From: Natrinema gelatinilyticum
GTDB lineage: Archaea > Halobacteriota > Halobacteria > Halobacteriales > Natrialbaceae
Length of the DNA stretch: 64,000 bases
Assembly (NCBI RefSeq): GCF_024266705.1
Contig: NZ_CP100757.1
Coordinates: 1,054,001 to 1,118,000, forward strand
Direction of reading: 5' to 3'
A model generated the notes under the pieces. The model was not told the DNA's origin, ran no database searches, and saw nothing but the letters and a program-made list of their open reading frames with translations. The position numbers were made by a program, and so were the translations under genes. How positions within the stretch are numbered: position 1 is the stretch's first letter; every line of letters starts with the position of its first letter. Positions 25,975 through 35,475 of the stretch are shown here, piece by piece.

Positions 25975-27450
25975 AAACTACCCTACCCTACTTCGCTCAC
26001 CCCATACGGGGTTCGCTCGTTGAGGGGAGGGCTTTGATGTGGACTCCCGGCAATCAGTCTCCGGCAATAAGCCGGTGACTCTTGCCGTTCAACATCCCAC
26101 CATTTATACGCACGTCTACTGGTGCGTCTCCGCCCCCCGACTTGGGCGAGGAACGGAGTCTGTGGCGTCGTTTCCGGGCGTAGCGGAGCCCGATGTTCTT
26201 CGCGGCGTTGTAGTCCGCGTTGACCTCGTAGCCGCACTTCTGGCAGTGGAAGTGTTCACCGTCGCGGTTCGCTTCGTGCGTGAACCCACAGTCCGTCCGA
26301 GAACAACGTTGAGATGTGTGGTTCGGCGCAACCTGCTCCGCCGTAACGCCGCGTTCCGGGGCCTTGTACTCGACGTACTCGAACAGGCGTCGGAACGCCC
26401 AAATATGGTGCCACTTCGCGTGCGGAAGTCGCTCGCGGATGTTGGTCAAGTCCTCGAACACGATTACGTCGGAGTCGTGTTCGACGGCCTCCGAGATGAT
26501 TTCGTTGGCGACGGTATGGATGTACTGCTTCCGCCACGCTTCTTCGCGCTTACCGAGGCGAAGGAGTGCGTTGTGCGCGGCTTGTGCCCCGTGCTGTTGC
26601 ATCTCACCACGTCGCTTCTCGAACTCGCGGCACCAGTGGTCGTACTCGCCGCCCTGCCAGAACGTGCCGGTTGAAGCGACCGCAAGGCTGTTGACGCCGA
26701 GGTCAATACCGAGGACTGTTTGGTGCTCGGTATCTTCCGAAACCTCGGACTCCTCATCGTCCGAATCGTACTTCCGAGTCGTGATGTGGAAGTAGAACTC
26801 GTCGGTCGCCTTGTCGTATTGCAGCGTGCTCGCCCGAAACTCGTAGTCCTCCGAGAGAACGTATTGCTCGTAGGGTGTCGGGCTATCCGCAGGAAGTTCA
26901 AAGTCGCACTCGACCCGCCCGTTGACGGTTGAAAGTGACACATGGTCGCGGTGGAACGTCGCACTTCGCTTATCGTAGACCATGCTCCACGACGTGAACT
27001 CCGGCTGGCTCACCCGTTTGCCCTGTTTCCACCGTTCGACGCACCCTTTCGTCGCTTGCACAGCGCGTCGAATCGCTTCTTGAACGAGGTTTGCGGTGAG
27101 GTCGGTTTCCCCTCGTAGTTCTTCGTAGAGCGCATCTCGTGCCGTCGTATTCGCGGTGATGCAGTTCGTGTAGGAGTTGTTGTCCCAACAGAACTCGGCA
27201 GCACGGTTCGCACAGTGAAGGAACTGCCGGGCGGATTCGTGGAGGTCGTCGCCGCGCTCATCGGGAACGATGAGTTTGACCGGCGCGGTTCGACGCACCT
27301 CCATGTTTCAGATTACTGGCCGACGGTACTTATATGCTCGGGAGTCGAGTAACTACCGTCGTGCGATTGCGTCGTCCTTCGTCGGTTTCCTCTCCAACCT
27401 ACTCGCTCCCTTCGGTCGCTCCTTGAGGTCGGAGGCTCCACCTTGAATTA
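25975..27450 (-). mobile_element. IS1341-type element, tnpB only
   Basis: The right end (minus strand) is AGCGAAGTAGGGTAGGGTAG ending near 25975. The left end near 27370-27450 has AAGGAGCGACCGAAGGGAGC and a CTCCGACC/GGTGGAG-type hairpin. It encodes only tnpB, with no tnpA, so mobility would depend on a TnpA supplied in trans. End positions are approximate. Confidence 0.7.
26054..27304 (-). CDS. tnpB: TnpB RNA-guided endonuclease
   Basis: The 416-residue protein has D201 (VLGIDLGVNSLAVA), E284 (VIVFEDLTNIRE) and D364 (EVNADYNAAKNIG). Its zinc ribbon has C334, C339, C354 and C357. The DED RuvC site is complete and the length normal, so it is probably functional. It differs considerably from the TnpB at 21972 and is closer to the one at 62719. 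Confidence 0.93.
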   Translation of the reverse strand: MEVRRTAPVKLIVPDERGDDLHESARQFLHCANRAAEFCWDNNSYTNCITANTTARDALYEELRGETDLTANLVQEAIRRAVQATKGCVERWKQGKRVSQPEFTSWSMVYDKRSATFHRDHVSLSTVNGRVECDFELPADSPTPYEQYVLSEDYEFRASTLQYDKATDEFYFHITTRKYDSDDEESEVSEDTEHQTVLGIDLGVNSLAVASTGTFWQGGEYDHWCREFEKRRGEMQQHGAQAAHNALLRLGKREEAWRKQYIHTVANEIISEAVEHDSDVIVFEDLTNIRERLPHAKWHHIWAFRRLFEYVEYKAPERGVTAEQVAPNHTSQRCSRTDCGFTHEANRDGEHFHCQKCGYEVNADYNAAKNIGLRYARKRRHRLRSSPKSGGGDAPVDVRINGGMLNGKSHRLIAGD

Positions 27451-27630
27451 GGCTGATCCTCCGTGAAGACAATGCTAAACGACGGTGGCAGTCAAGCGCT
27501 CGCGGATCACGCACAGCGAAATGTTGTCTCGAACTGGGTATCGGTCAATGACTGTAACGCCAGCTCCGACGGCGAGATTTCGGAGCTAATGCTAAATACG
27601 CCCCCTATATCTGGCAGTAGCGCTGCCGAT

Positions 27631-27951
27631 CTACTGCTCTCTGCCAGAATTAGTGTGATCGATCCAGGCGTCGAGCGCGGCCTGTTGATACTCGCGTGGT
27701 TCGATGTGAAGCGCCGGTGTGAGCTCGAGAGCAGGATAGGCTCGTGCGACGTCTTCAAGAGCGTGAGCGAAGCCGTCCTGAAGCGTTGCCTGCTTGTTTC
27801 CGTCGGCCCAAGCGCCCGCCCATTCGAGGAGGGGGCGATATCGGTACGCTTGCATTCGGTACTCGTCAACGCGGTCGTCCCACTCCGCATAGGGGATATC
27901 GTCGGGGGCATCACGGAGCAGGAGCGTCCCGTCGTCGAATTCGACTCGCAT
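27631..27951 (-). pseudogene. XPB/Rad25-like helicase, N-terminal fragment
   Basis: The frame MRVEFDDGTLLLRDAPDD...YRPLLEWAGAWADG...IEPREYQQAALDAWIDH matches the N-terminus of haloarchaeal XPB/Rad25 superfamily II helicases, ending just where the Walker A motif would follow. It then stops after NSGREQ. An ISH8-like element has inserted 14 bp upstream of the ATG, which would also disrupt its promoter. The helicase core is absent. Confidence 0.7.
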
Positions 27952-27964
27952 TCAGTGCCGAAAC

Positions 27965-29359
27965 CATTGGTGTTCGGTTAAACACTGGATCACCTCGTGT
28001 AGGCTTCAGCCACTCGTTCACTAAGTAAGAGGCGTGATTTCTCTGGTTGACGAGCGTCACGAAACAGCAACTCCGGCAGGTTCGGCGGTGGATGCCCGAA
28101 CGACTGGGCCAACTCTTCGAGGATGAGCTGGGCGAGAGACCTGAAGGTCCTCGCCCAGCGTTCCCGAGGGAACACCGTCTCAGGAAACAGCTCCTGAAAT
28201 ATACCGAGCAAGGCTCTGCTGACCACGAGCGTCAGCAGAGCCGCCACAACCAGCAGTTCCACGATTGCTGGATCGCTTGTCTGGAACTTCTCCAGCCCAT
28301 ACAGCGATTTTAACTCCCGGAATAGCAATTCCACTTCCCACCGCAACCCATACAGCGCCGCAACTTGCCTCGGAGTGAACTCATCGGGCAGGTTCGTAAC
28401 GTACAGATGGTAGTCGTCGGTGTCCTCGTTGCGGACACCGACGACGCGAAACTCCATCGTGTCGGTTGACTGTTTCCCTGCGTACGGCCGTCGCTTGAAT
28501 GTGATCTCCACAGTCACGTCTACGATCTCGCGTGTGAGGTCGCCCAGAACGTCCTGGAGGCGACGGCCTGGCAAGGAAATGGCGCGCCCGCGCCATTTCC
28601 GCCGCTCCCCGACGATCAACGGGTTCGCGTTTGACTTCAGCCGCGTCAAAAAGAACCCGCCATTTTCCTCGATCAACGCGAACCGGCGGAAACTGTAGAA
28701 CCCGAGATCGAACAGTAACAACCGGTCTCGCAGCCAGCTCCCTGTGCGGAGCTGGCTGCTCTCTTGGGTGCGTTCGTCGGTGAGCTGGAACTGTTCGAGG
28801 CTCTGAGTAGTAGCGTTATGGACGAGGTGAAGCTTCGCGCCGGACTGATCCGAGTGAGTCGCTGGAAACTCGCTAAGGAGCCGATGCAACCGGAAAACGG
28901 TTGCATCGGCGATCAGCACATCACGAAATAACTCGAACTGTGGTGCGATCGTGTGGGGAACCGCGACCTCCTCGAGAGCGTGCTCGAGGAGGTCGCTCAA
29001 CAGGGCACCAAGTGCTGGTGTGAACCGGTCATAGAAACTGGAGCGAGCAACAGTCTGGTTAGTCGCTGCGGAGTAGGCCCGCTGAAATCCGGCGATCGTG
29101 CGGGCTTCGCCGTCGACGGCGAAGCCCATGATGAGCGTCCAGACGAGCATCGTGATGTCGATTGTCCGGTGGCGTTGGACGACATCGCGCTCTCGCGCGA
29201 TGTCTTCGATACGTTCGGCTGGAAACAGGGAAGTCAGCCGCCGTCGTATGAGGTCCGGGGAGAGCGTATTGAACACATTCTCTCCCCACGCGGTCTACAA
29301 CGATAGCTTCGTCAATCGAGCGCAGTCTCTCGGTTTCTTGTCTTAACCGAACACGGATG
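27965..29359 (-). mobile_element. ISH8-like IS4-family insertion sequence, intact
   Basis: The terminal inverted repeat CATTGGTGTTCGGTTAA (27965) faces TTAACCGAACACGGATG (ending 29359). The element is flanked by a perfect 10-bp direct repeat GTGCCGAAAC at 27955-27964 and 29360-29369, the target duplication length known for ISH8. Length is 1395 bp. The intact target duplication indicates an insertion that has not rearranged since. Confidence 0.9.
27990..29276 (-). CDS. IS4-family (ISH8-like) DDE transposase
   Basis: The 428-residue transposase has D124 (LIADATVF), D190 (LLLFDLGFYSF) and the Y309-R312-E316-K323 signature in YGLRWEVELLFRELK, exactly Y-(2)-R-(3)-E-(6)-K. It should perform cut-and-paste transposition. 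Fragments of the same transposase lie at 55.0 kb, and one terminal remnant at 45.1 kb. Confidence 0.95.
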   Translation of the reverse strand: MFNTLSPDLIRRRLTSLFPAERIEDIARERDVVQRHRTIDITMLVWTLIMGFAVDGEARTIAGFQRAYSAATNQTVARSSFYDRFTPALGALLSDLLEHALEEVAVPHTIAPQFELFRDVLIADATVFRLHRLLSEFPATHSDQSGAKLHLVHNATTQSLEQFQLTDERTQESSQLRTGSWLRDRLLLFDLGFYSFRRFALIEENGGFFLTRLKSNANPLIVGERRKWRGRAISLPGRRLQDVLGDLTREIVDVTVEITFKRRPYAGKQSTDTMEFRVVGVRNEDTDDYHLYVTNLPDEFTPRQVAALYGLRWEVELLFRELKSLYGLEKFQTSDPAIVELLVVAALLTLVVSRALLGIFQELFPETVFPRERWARTFRSLAQLILEELAQSFGHPPPNLPELLFRDARQPEKSRLLLSERVAEAYTR

Positions 29360-29458
29360 GTGCCGAAACAGAGGTCTTCGATTGGATTCAATATATGGGT
29401 TCCTCGGATCCCATCGAGGCGTGCGTCTGTCCTTCTATGGTTAGGAATAGTTTGCTCT

Positions 29459-30427
29459 GTAGGATCGCTAGACGGCGTCGCCTCAATCTCGTTATCTTCG
29501 TAGAAAGCGAAGAGACGGATTACTTTGGTATCCGAATTCCGTCTCCTCACCCGAGAAATCGTTGCGAAAGCTAAAAACGTTGTCGAGAATCCGGACGAAC
29601 CCGCCGACCCCGTAGGGGGTGGCGGGTTCGCCGAATGGGCGATGCTCACGTTGCAAGCACTGCGGATCGAACTCGGGAAATCCTACCGCCAGACAATCGA
29701 TCTGTTGAGCGAAATGCCCGGCATTCTCGACGAAATCGGCCTCACGCGGCTTCCGCATTTTACCGTCCTGCGTGACTGGTTTGAGACTATCTCGATGGAG
29801 ACCTATCGTGCGTTTCTCGGCGAATCAGCCGAGAAACGCACTGGCCATGCCGCGATCGACTCGACTGGTTTCGACCGCGACCAGCCCTCGCGGTACTACG
29901 CGACGCGAAAACACTACCGCGTTCGCTCGCTCAAAGTCACTGCCCTCGTGGACGTGAAAACGCTGTACGTCTACGATGTTCACTGTACGACCACGAAAAA
30001 ACATGATGCGAAGATTGGTCCGCAGGTCGCTCGGCGAAACGCCGAGGACCTGCGGTCATTGGCCGCTGACCGTGCTTACGATGGAAAGCCATTCCGAGAC
30101 GATCTTCATCTTGATCGCATCCGACCGTTGATCAAACACCGGATCTACTCCTCGCTCGACCGGGCACACAACGCCCGGATGAGCAGCTGCTGGTACAATC
30201 GCCGCTGGATGGTTGAGACTGTCTTTTCGTCGATCAAGCGCACGCTCGGCTCCGCCGTGCGTGCGCGAAGCTGGCACCTCGAATTCCGCGAGATGGTGCT
30301 CAAATGTGCCGTCTACAATCTTCGTCGAACAGTTAGATATCCGTAGAATCAACCGCAGTGTATCGGTTTTCGACCGGCGGTGGCATTAGTGAAAACGCCG
30401 AAATCAAGCTTCGTCTAGCGATCCTAC
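29459..30427 (+). mobile_element. IS5-family insertion sequence
   Basis: The perfect 16-bp inverted repeat GTAGGATCGCTAGACG lies at 29459-29474 and, reversed, at 30412-30427, bounding 969 bp. One transposase gene fills the element. I found no clear target duplication, so it may be old or rearranged. It lies 100 bp from the ISH8-like element. Confidence 0.85.
29525..30346 (+). CDS. IS5-family DDE transposase
   Basis: The 273-residue protein has D112 (HAAIDSTGF), D182 (LAADRAYDG) and the Y224-R227-E231-K238 signature in YNRRWMVETVFSSIK. The glycine-rich PVGGGGFAEWAML near residue 30 is typical of halophilic IS5 transposases. Apparently intact. Confidence 0.94.
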   Translation: MVSEFRLLTREIVAKAKNVVENPDEPADPVGGGGFAEWAMLTLQALRIELGKSYRQTIDLLSEMPGILDEIGLTRLPHFTVLRDWFETISMETYRAFLGESAEKRTGHAAIDSTGFDRDQPSRYYATRKHYRVRSLKVTALVDVKTLYVYDVHCTTTKKHDAKIGPQVARRNAEDLRSLAADRAYDGKPFRDDLHLDRIRPLIKHRIYSSLDRAHNARMSSCWYNRRWMVETVFSSIKRTLGSAVRARSWHLEFREMVLKCAVYNLRRTVRYP

Positions 30428-30594
30428 GAAGCAGAATAGTTCTATCGGTCTCGAGTCTCGTATAGCGTATCTCTGCACTGGTGTAGGGGAACATCCGTGT
30501 GCTCAAGCCCATAGCGGTGAATTGAGGGTGTATGATACTCTTCTGGAGCCATGCAAGCGTTTATACGATAGAAGAGTCAAGATTAGATTGACCA

Positions 30595-30699
30595 ATGAGT
30601 CTTGGCCAGGCGGTTGACGAAGCGCTCGCGACGTACAATATGTCGCGCAGCGAAGAGGCCGAGGAAACGGGCCGAACAGTCGCCACGCTCCAAGACTAA
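30595..30699 (+). CDS. 34-residue small ORF near Fic/Doc gene
   Basis: The frame runs MSLGQAVDEALATYNMSRSEEAEETGRTVATLQD. It is helical, acidic and preceded by a TATA-like ACGATAGAAG region. It ends 9 bp from the convergent Fic/Doc-like gene. It could be a truncated antitoxin-like peptide, but the support is only start, stop and position. Confidence 0.35.
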   Translation: MSLGQAVDEALATYNMSRSEEAEETGRTVATLQD

Positions 30700-30708
30700 C
30701 AGAGCCTC

Positions 30709-31584
30709 TTAGTCGAGGTTCCGAACCTTTTCGGCGAATTCTGCTTTCGAGAGTCCCGGTGCTTCTTTCAGCTCTGGATACCCTGCTCGTTCGACGGCCT
30801 CCTCGACGAACTCGATCCAGAGGTCTTCGTGCTGCTCCGCGTAGACGACTTTCGCCTCACTCGGGTACATATCCAGCTCATATGCGGTCAAGTTGATTTC
30901 GACCGCGTGCTTCCGCTCAAGCGTTCTCGCGCCGAAGCGGTACAGGTGCTTGAAGAGGACGTTCTTCCGTCGTACAGTCAGCAGCCGCTTCGACTCGTTG
31001 ATGTACTCGTTCACCCACTCCCGCCAGTCGTACGATTCTGGGTCGACTTCTATGGACGTTTCTGGCATGGAGAAGTCCGGATTCAGACGCCGGAGATAGA
31101 ACTGGACCAGTGCGACAGCAGTCCGGTGGTTGGCGTTCGGAAGTGCGTGTTTCAAAATCATGTTCGAGGCGAGTCGACCTGCAACCTCTGCTGCTGACCC
31201 CTCCCACGACGTCCGATTGAGAACGTCCGGCAGCGCGTCGACGTCGATCTTCTTGTACGCCTCGACGGGAACTCCCTCCTCCTCTTCGTTCTGAGCGATG
31301 AGGGCGCGGTAGATTTCGAGCAGTCGGACGACGATGGTACTGTTGTCGTCGCTCATCTCCGCAAGTGACGCTTTCAGATTGAAGTCGATCTCACGGACGG
31401 GTTCACCGCCGACGCGGGACGTGTAGCCGACGTAGAATTCTTCGTCGATATCGTACGTTTGGACCTTCACGGCGACATCATCGTCGTAACCGACGATCTG
31501 TGAGACGATTTCGGCAGGATCCGGATGCACGAAGTCAAGAGAGAACTGCTTGTCGCCGGGATGGTGGTAGTAGACGTGGCCCAT
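30709..31584 (-). CDS. Fic/Doc-family protein
   Basis: The 291-residue protein contains KHALPNANHRTAVALVQFYLRR (from residue 145), a good match to the Doc-type Fic motif H-x-x-x-x-x-N-x-R (H146, N152, R154). Fic enzymes AMPylate targets, and Doc phosphorylates EF-Tu. The variant motif lacks the G-N-G of AMPylating Fic proteins and is closer to Doc. The N-terminal 100 residues and the C-terminal helical part are not recognised. No inhibitory S/TxxxE/DG/N helix is obvious. Confidence 0.75.
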   Translation of the reverse strand: MGHVYYHHPGDKQFSLDFVHPDPAEIVSQIVGYDDDVAVKVQTYDIDEEFYVGYTSRVGGEPVREIDFNLKASLAEMSDDNSTIVVRLLEIYRALIAQNEEEEGVPVEAYKKIDVDALPDVLNRTSWEGSAAEVAGRLASNMILKHALPNANHRTAVALVQFYLRRLNPDFSMPETSIEVDPESYDWREWVNEYINESKRLLTVRRKNVLFKHLYRFGARTLERKHAVEINLTAYELDMYPSEAKVVYAEQHEDLWIEFVEEAVERAGYPELKEAPGLSKAEFAEKVRNLD

Positions 31585-31696
31585 CTGCGTACGTAGTACT
31601 ACTTGTCAATGCTTATTAACCCAGTTTGTTGAGCCGGAGATTTATGATCATCCCTCTTTTGAGGTCACCTTGCTGGTCTTCGCAAGCGGGAAGATT

Positions 31697-32045
31697 ACAC
31701 AGCGTGAGCAGCACGAACTGACGGCTGAATAGCGGGGTCCGTGAGCGCTCACTACAGGCGAAGACAGTATATTGAGAATTCAGAGTTTGTCATCAATCTA
31801 CTACTACCATCAGATCATGAAAGTATTCTCGAGTCTCGTCACTGAATTATATGGAACGCTGGAGTGGGAACATGTGAGTCGGTCCCAACCCAACTGCTGT
31901 GGGCTACTCAGAGAAGCATGAGCTATGAGCAACGAACCACACCACACGACAGCGGAACCAGAATCTAAACCGATGCGAGCAACACGTCGAACCGCACTTC
32001 GCGGGGCGGGCCTCGCCGGAATGCTCGCAATGGGCGGCGCCAGCG
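31697..32045 (+). repeat. Promoter plus Tat-leader module, copy A
   Basis: About 350 bp shared with copies B (33568) and C (37015). It contains a conserved run around GCGGGGTCCGTGAG, a TATA-containing block TTATATGGAACGCTGGAGTG about 75 bp before the start, CTCAGAGAAGCATGAGC just before the ATG, and a leader coding RATRRTALRGAGLAGMLAMGG. The similarity covers both promoter and the first 45 codons, and then stops abruptly. Confidence 0.75.
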
Positions 32046-33487
32046 CTAGCCAAGACTCCGGTATACGACTCCACTGGCACCGCCGCGACCTTCGTGTGAC
32101 CGACAACCCGCCGCTAGCGGGCGACGACCGCCTGCTCCCGGTGTTCGTCCACGATCCAACGATACTCGCCTACGGCGCGCCGCCCGTGGTGTCGTTCCTG
32201 CTCGATGCGCTCGACTCATTGCGCGAGGAGTATCGCGAGCGCGGCGGCGAGCTGCTCCTCGCCCGCGGCGACCCAAGCGCGGTGCTTCCCGATCTCGCCG
32301 CGGCCTGCGACGCCGATGCGGTAACCTGGAACCGCGACTACTCCGGATTGGCGAGCGAACGCGACCGTGCGGTCGCGGCGGCGCTCGCCGACGCCGGCGT
32401 CAGCGTCGACGTCGAGCGGTTCGGCGGCACTCTCCTCCACGAACCAGAGAACATCACGACGAATGATGGGAACCACTACTCCGTCTTCTCGGACTTCTGG
32501 CGAGAGTGGCGCAACCGGGAGAAGGCCACCCCCGTTGCCGCGCCGGTTCACGGTGACGTTGTCGACCCCCGCGACAGCCTCGACGAAGCCTCCGGTGCCG
32601 CCGGCGCGCTCCCGTCACTCGCCGAGCTGGGCTTCGACGAGCCCGAAGCTGACGTGCAGCCAGCGGGAACCGACGCTGCCCACGACCTACTCGCCGACTT
32701 TCGCGAGGACACTATCTACCGCTACGAGGACGACCGCGAGTACCCTGCCCGGGAGTCGACCTCACGCCTCTCGCCGCACCTGAAGTTCGGGACAGTCGGC
32801 GTCCGGACGGTCTGGAACACCACTGAGGACGCGGCAGCCGCCGCTAGCGACGAGGACGCCCGAGAGTCGGTCGAGGCGTTCCAGCGACGGCTTGCCTGGC
32901 GGGAGTTCTACGCGCACGTCCTCGACGCGCGTCCAGACGTAGTTACCGACAACTACCGCGAGTACCCGAACGAAATCCAGTGGCGCGACGATCCTGAGGG
33001 TCTCCGGGCGTGGAAAGACGGCGAGACGGGATATCCGCTCGTCGACGCCGGGATGCGGCAGTTGCGCGCTGAGGCGTGGGTTCACAATCGCGTCCGGATG
33101 GTGGCCGCCTCGTTCCTCACGAAGGACCTGCTGATAGACTGGCGCGAGGGGTACGACTGGTACCGTCGAAAGCTCGTGGACCACGACACCGCCCACGCCG
33201 CCGGCGGCTGGCAATGGGCTGCCTCGACGGGAACACACGCCCAGCCGTACTTCCGCTTCTTCGACCCCGTGACCCAGTCTGAGAAGTACGACCCGGACGG
33301 CGAGTACGTCAGGGAACACGTCCCCGAACTCCGGGACGCGCCGACCGACGCCATCCACGAGTGGCCCACGCTGGATGACGAGAAACGCGCCGCCATTGCG
33401 CCCGACTACCCCGCTCCAATCGTTGACCTCGGCGAGCACCGCGAGCGCGCAATCGTGGCGTTCGAGGCCGCGCGCGGCGACGGCTGA
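31925..33487 (+). CDS. Cryptochrome/photolyase with Tat-like leader
   Basis: The 520-residue protein contains a complete class I photolyase. The alpha/beta antenna domain starts RLHWHRRDLRVTDNPPL (from about residue 49). The FAD domain has YPARESTSRLSPHLKFG, FQRRLAWREFYAHVL, PLVDAGMRQLRAEAWVHNRVRM and AGGWQWAASTGTHAQPYFRFF. It should repair pyrimidine dimers with blue light. The first 47 residues are foreign to the family: a twin-arginine leader (ATRRTALRGAGLAGMLAMGGASA) identical in type to the other two module copies. Initiation at the internal Met near residue 34 would give a nearly normal cytoplasmic enzyme. Confidence 0.92.
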   Translation: MSNEPHHTTAEPESKPMRATRRTALRGAGLAGMLAMGGASASQDSGIRLHWHRRDLRVTDNPPLAGDDRLLPVFVHDPTILAYGAPPVVSFLLDALDSLREEYRERGGELLLARGDPSAVLPDLAAACDADAVTWNRDYSGLASERDRAVAAALADAGVSVDVERFGGTLLHEPENITTNDGNHYSVFSDFWREWRNREKATPVAAPVHGDVVDPRDSLDEASGAAGALPSLAELGFDEPEADVQPAGTDAAHDLLADFREDTIYRYEDDREYPARESTSRLSPHLKFGTVGVRTVWNTTEDAAAAASDEDARESVEAFQRRLAWREFYAHVLDARPDVVTDNYREYPNEIQWRDDPEGLRAWKDGETGYPLVDAGMRQLRAEAWVHNRVRMVAASFLTKDLLIDWREGYDWYRRKLVDHDTAHAAGGWQWAASTGTHAQPYFRFFDPVTQSEKYDPDGEYVREHVPELRDAPTDAIHEWPTLDDEKRAAIAPDYPAPIVDLGEHRERAIVAFEAARGDG

Positions 33488-33567
33488 CGAGGCACGCGAG
33501 AAGCGGCGCCGTCAGGAGCACAAGGACACGGTGGAGATGGTTTGTGGTTCGGACTCTCTGCGGAACT

Positions 33568-33876
33568 CACAGCGCAAGAGCGACACGAAACTGATGGGTG
33601 AATAGCGCGGTCCGTGATCACACACCACTGGTGCACATCGTCACTCGAAAATTCAGAGATCATTATCTCTCTATTACTGTCATCATGCTCTGAATTCATT
33701 CACAAGTATCACCACTGTATTATATGGAATGCTGGAGTGGGAGCGTGTGTGTCGGTCACAACTGCTGCTGTGGGCCGCTCAGAGTGACATGAGCTATGAA
33801 AGAACCACACCACAAGACGGCGAACGCGAACTTCGAACCGCTGCGAGCAACCCGCCGAACCGCGCTTCGTGGGACA
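33568..33876 (+). repeat. Promoter plus Tat-leader module, copy B
   Basis: The module shares ATAGCGCGGTCCGTGATC, TTATATGGAATGCTGGAGTG and CGCTCAGAGTGACATGAGC with copies A and C, and encodes LRATRRTALRGTS. The hydrophobic part of the leader is missing here; the sequence departs after TALRG. Confidence 0.7.
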
Positions 33877-35475
33877 AGTACACACCAAGGAACCCAGGAT
33901 TCAGACAGAACAACTGGCGGAGTGGGCCTGTTCCACACCCGAACGCTGACGCGCCGTGAGGCGCTCCAGAGAGGGGGACTCGTCGCAGGCGGACTCACAC
34001 TTGGTGGATCGACGGTGACGCAGACAGCCGCCGCCGATCAAGAGTCCGTAGCGGCCCAGGACAACGGCACGGAGACCAGTGTGGCCTCGATTGCAGAAGA
34101 GGCGTACCGCTACGGACTCCAGCAGGTCATCTTCTACGTGACGCGCTTCAACTACACGCAGAAGGAAGACAGCGACGTCTTCGTAGGTATCAATCGGTTG
34201 TACTATCCCAACGATGGCCAACCGATAACGGCCGACTTCACGGCTATCGTCACTCCGAACAACACCACCCTGTACGGAATGGGCTTCCTCGACCTGCAGG
34301 ACGACCCCATCGTCATCGAGATGCCCGAGGTTACCGACCGTTACTTCTCGCTGCAGTTGATGAACCAGTACGGAATATTCCCTCTCTACGCCGGGAATCA
34401 GTTCAACGGCACCGACGTGCGGTCGTACCTGATTCTGCCGGACGACTACGAGGGCGAGATCCCGGGCGACTTCGCCGCGACCGACGTCGTCCAAGCAGGG
34501 ACGAAGACCCTATTCACCCTCGTCCGATACGCGTTGCGCAACCCCACGGATGAATCCGAGATCGCGTACGTTAACGACCTGCAGGAGCAGACGACCATCA
34601 CCCAACTCAGCGAGTGGCTCGCCAACGACCACTCGGGCGTGCCACGGGCGGAGCAGTCAGTCATCCCCGGCGACTACGAGACGATCCCGCGAATGGCAGA
34701 ACTCACAGAGCAGCAGGTCGAAAACCAGACCCCATCAGACTTCTTCACCCTCCTCAACCTCGTCCTGAACGACCCGAGCATGTCGCTCATCGACGACTCC
34801 CGAAAAGAGGCTGCGATGCTCGAGTGGTTGGAACGGGTCGGAATCGGCCCCGGAATGGAGTTCGAGTGGTCCGCGCTCGAGACCGACGTGCAGGAGGCGC
34901 TGACCACCGGATTCGAGAACGGATTCGAGCGCGTCAGAGCCACCTTCGTGGAGGGAAACAGCGACGTCGTGGTAGACATGAATGGCTGGAACGTCCTTCA
35001 GACCACGGCGGACTTCAGAACCGACTGGTTGACCCGGGCCGTCATGGCCGACTTCGGCTTCGCGGGCCCCGACTCGCCAGCGTCTCACGTCGCTGGGTTC
35101 AAATTCACCGACGCGAACGGCGAGCCACTAGACGGGTCGAAGCCGTACACCATCACGTTTGACCTCAATAACCTGCCGCCAGTCACTGAGTTCTGGGAGA
35201 TCCCGATCTACGATGCGCAGGGCTACTTCGTCGAGAACGAACTCGGCCGCTACGGCATCAACAGCTACATGCTCGAAGAAGGGCTGTTGCACACCGAAGC
35301 CAACGAAATCGTCATCTACGTGCAACACGAGAAACCGGACGATTCCGAGCAGGCGACGAACTGGCTGCCTGCCCCCGAAGGAGGTATGCGCTTCGCAGCG
35401 CGGTTCTATGGACCCCACTGGTCGCTGGTCGACGGGTCCTACGACATGCCCGAAGTCGTCCCTACGGAGGAGTGA
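33796..35475 (+). CDS. DUF1254/DUF1214 exported protein with double leader
   Basis: The 559-residue protein has an N-terminal DUF1254 domain (EAYRYGLQQVIFYVTRFNY to about 250) and a C-terminal DUF1214 domain (from about 460: YTITFDLNNLPPVTEFWEIPIYDAQGYFVEN). After the module-derived start (ATRRTALRG) comes a second, complete Tat signal, LTRREALQRGGLVAGGLTLGGS (about 52-73). The protein should be exported folded through Tat. The function of these domains is not settled. The extra N-terminus shows that the module was placed in front of a gene that already had its own signal. Confidence 0.88.
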   Translation: MKEPHHKTANANFEPLRATRRTALRGTSTHQGTQDSDRTTGGVGLFHTRTLTRREALQRGGLVAGGLTLGGSTVTQTAAADQESVAAQDNGTETSVASIAEEAYRYGLQQVIFYVTRFNYTQKEDSDVFVGINRLYYPNDGQPITADFTAIVTPNNTTLYGMGFLDLQDDPIVIEMPEVTDRYFSLQLMNQYGIFPLYAGNQFNGTDVRSYLILPDDYEGEIPGDFAATDVVQAGTKTLFTLVRYALRNPTDESEIAYVNDLQEQTTITQLSEWLANDHSGVPRAEQSVIPGDYETIPRMAELTEQQVENQTPSDFFTLLNLVLNDPSMSLIDDSRKEAAMLEWLERVGIGPGMEFEWSALETDVQEALTTGFENGFERVRATFVEGNSDVVVDMNGWNVLQTTADFRTDWLTRAVMADFGFAGPDSPASHVAGFKFTDANGEPLDGSKPYTITFDLNNLPPVTEFWEIPIYDAQGYFVENELGRYGINSYMLEEGLLHTEANEIVIYVQHEKPDDSEQATNWLPAPEGGMRFAARFYGPHWSLVDGSYDMPEVVPTEE

